Source: a bacterium (GTDB lineage: Bacteria; Bacteroidota; Bacteroidia; Cytophagales; Thermonemataceae). Taken from it: DNA of 12,754 nucleotides. The position numbers and the translations under genes are program-made. Positions 12,538-12,754 of this stretch are shown here, in pieces. The stretch covers positions 1 to 12,754 of the forward strand of contig JANYGM010000279.1 in assembly GCA_025362415.1 (NCBI GenBank), written 5' to 3'. Within the stretch, counting starts at the first letter, position 1. Every line of letters starts with the position of its first letter. The notes under the pieces are model-generated. The model made no database searches. It had not been told where the DNA came from and saw nothing but the letters and a program-made list of their open reading frames with translations.

Positions 12538-12754
12538 ATGAAAAATAAGATAAAATTTCCGTATGGTGTGAGTAACGCTGAAGCAGTTACGACTGAAGGC
12601 TATACTTTTATAGACAAAACGCATTTCGTTGAATTGTTGGAAGATAATGAGCGTTTTGTGTCTTTCTTGCGCCCACGCAGGATTGGTAAGAGTTTTTTTA
12701 TTTCTATTTTAGAATATTACTACGACATTAGGCAAAAACATAAATTTGAAAAAA
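12538..12754 (+). CDS. AAA-ATPase-like / DUF1703-type protein, 3'-truncated by window edge
   Basis: 72 residues are visible and the frame is open to the right edge. FPYGVSNAEAV, then TFIDKTHFVELLE, then FVSFLRPRRIGKSFFISILE match the N-terminus of the AAA-ATPase-like family (PF09820 type) that usually carries a C-terminal DUF1703/PD-(D/E)XK nuclease-like domain. The RPRRxGKS segment is the P-loop (here GKS at residues 50-52). These proteins are about 500-600 residues, often present in many copies per Bacteroidota genome, and have no settled function; a link to mobile elements or defence has been suggested from their nuclease fold. The ATG at 12538 is supported by the promoter 5 nt upstream. 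Confidence 0.85.
   Translation, partial: MKNKIKFPYGVSNAEAVTTEGYTFIDKTHFVELLEDNERFVSFLRPRRIGKSFFISILEYYYDIRQKHKFEK

Noticed and set aside
12441..12551. 35-codon frame beginning MKKKASTIS on the plus strand
   Set aside because: It overlaps the promoter and start of the AAA gene and has no recognisable protein character.
1..12754. tRNA or rRNA genes
   Set aside because: No T-loop (GGTTCGANTCC-type) with matching arms or conserved rRNA segments were seen on either strand.

Overview
The window comes from an A+T-rich member of the Bacteroidota, most likely a Cytophagales-type marine or soil gliding bacterium. The evidence is: several exact matches to the phylum's sigma-A -7 element TAnnTTTG, one of them with TTTG 19 nt upstream; start codons without Shine-Dalgarno sequences; signal peptides ending just before Gln; an OmpA protein with TPR and PD40 repeats; and a remnant of a type IX secretion (T9SS) C-terminal sorting domain. 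Genus-level assignment is not possible from this window. No tRNA, rRNA or CRISPR array was seen.

Layout. (1) 1-798 is the 3' three quarters of 4-hydroxyphenylpyruvate dioxygenase (tyrosine catabolism). (2) 799-1038 is a non-coding island with a perfect 12-bp hairpin and a MITE-like pair of 24-bp inverted repeats. (3) 1039-3089 is a two-gene unit: an ABC/SMC-like AAA ATPase joined by a 1-nt overlap to a DUF4435 TOPRIM-like protein. This is the composition of the PARIS anti-phage system (AriA + AriB) and is the main defence candidate here. A 56-codon gene follows 11 nt later, and a terminator-like hairpin lies inside its 3' end. (4) 3274-7038 is housekeeping or hypothetical material: a two-helix membrane protein, a single-pass membrane-anchored protein, a DUF6714 protein paired with a secreted alpha/beta hydrolase, and an outer-membrane beta-barrel protein. 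(5) 7109-8838 on the minus strand holds an IscA/SufA/ErpA Fe-S assembly protein, a class 3 lipase and a 66-residue unknown protein. (6) 9033-9632 encodes an unknown 199-residue protein. (7) 9816-12074 encodes a 752-residue TPR + PD40 + carboxypeptidase-regulatory-like + OmpA envelope protein. (8) 12156-12329 (minus) is an orphan T9SS sorting-domain fragment. (9) 12538 to the right edge begins an AAA-ATPase-like/DUF1703-type protein with a promoter placed for leaderless transcription.

The intergenic DNA is unusually patterned. Six arrays of AATT repeated at exactly 7-nt spacing abut gene starts or ends between 4339 and 9027, and three of them share a leader resembling TTTTTGTATTCATT. Two 52-bp-spaced copies of a GC-rich hairpin (8471-8564) differ by a compensatory base-pair change. 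These repeats, the MITE-like element, the defence pair and the orphan sorting-domain tail suggest a rearranged accessory stretch laid over ordinary chromosomal genes.
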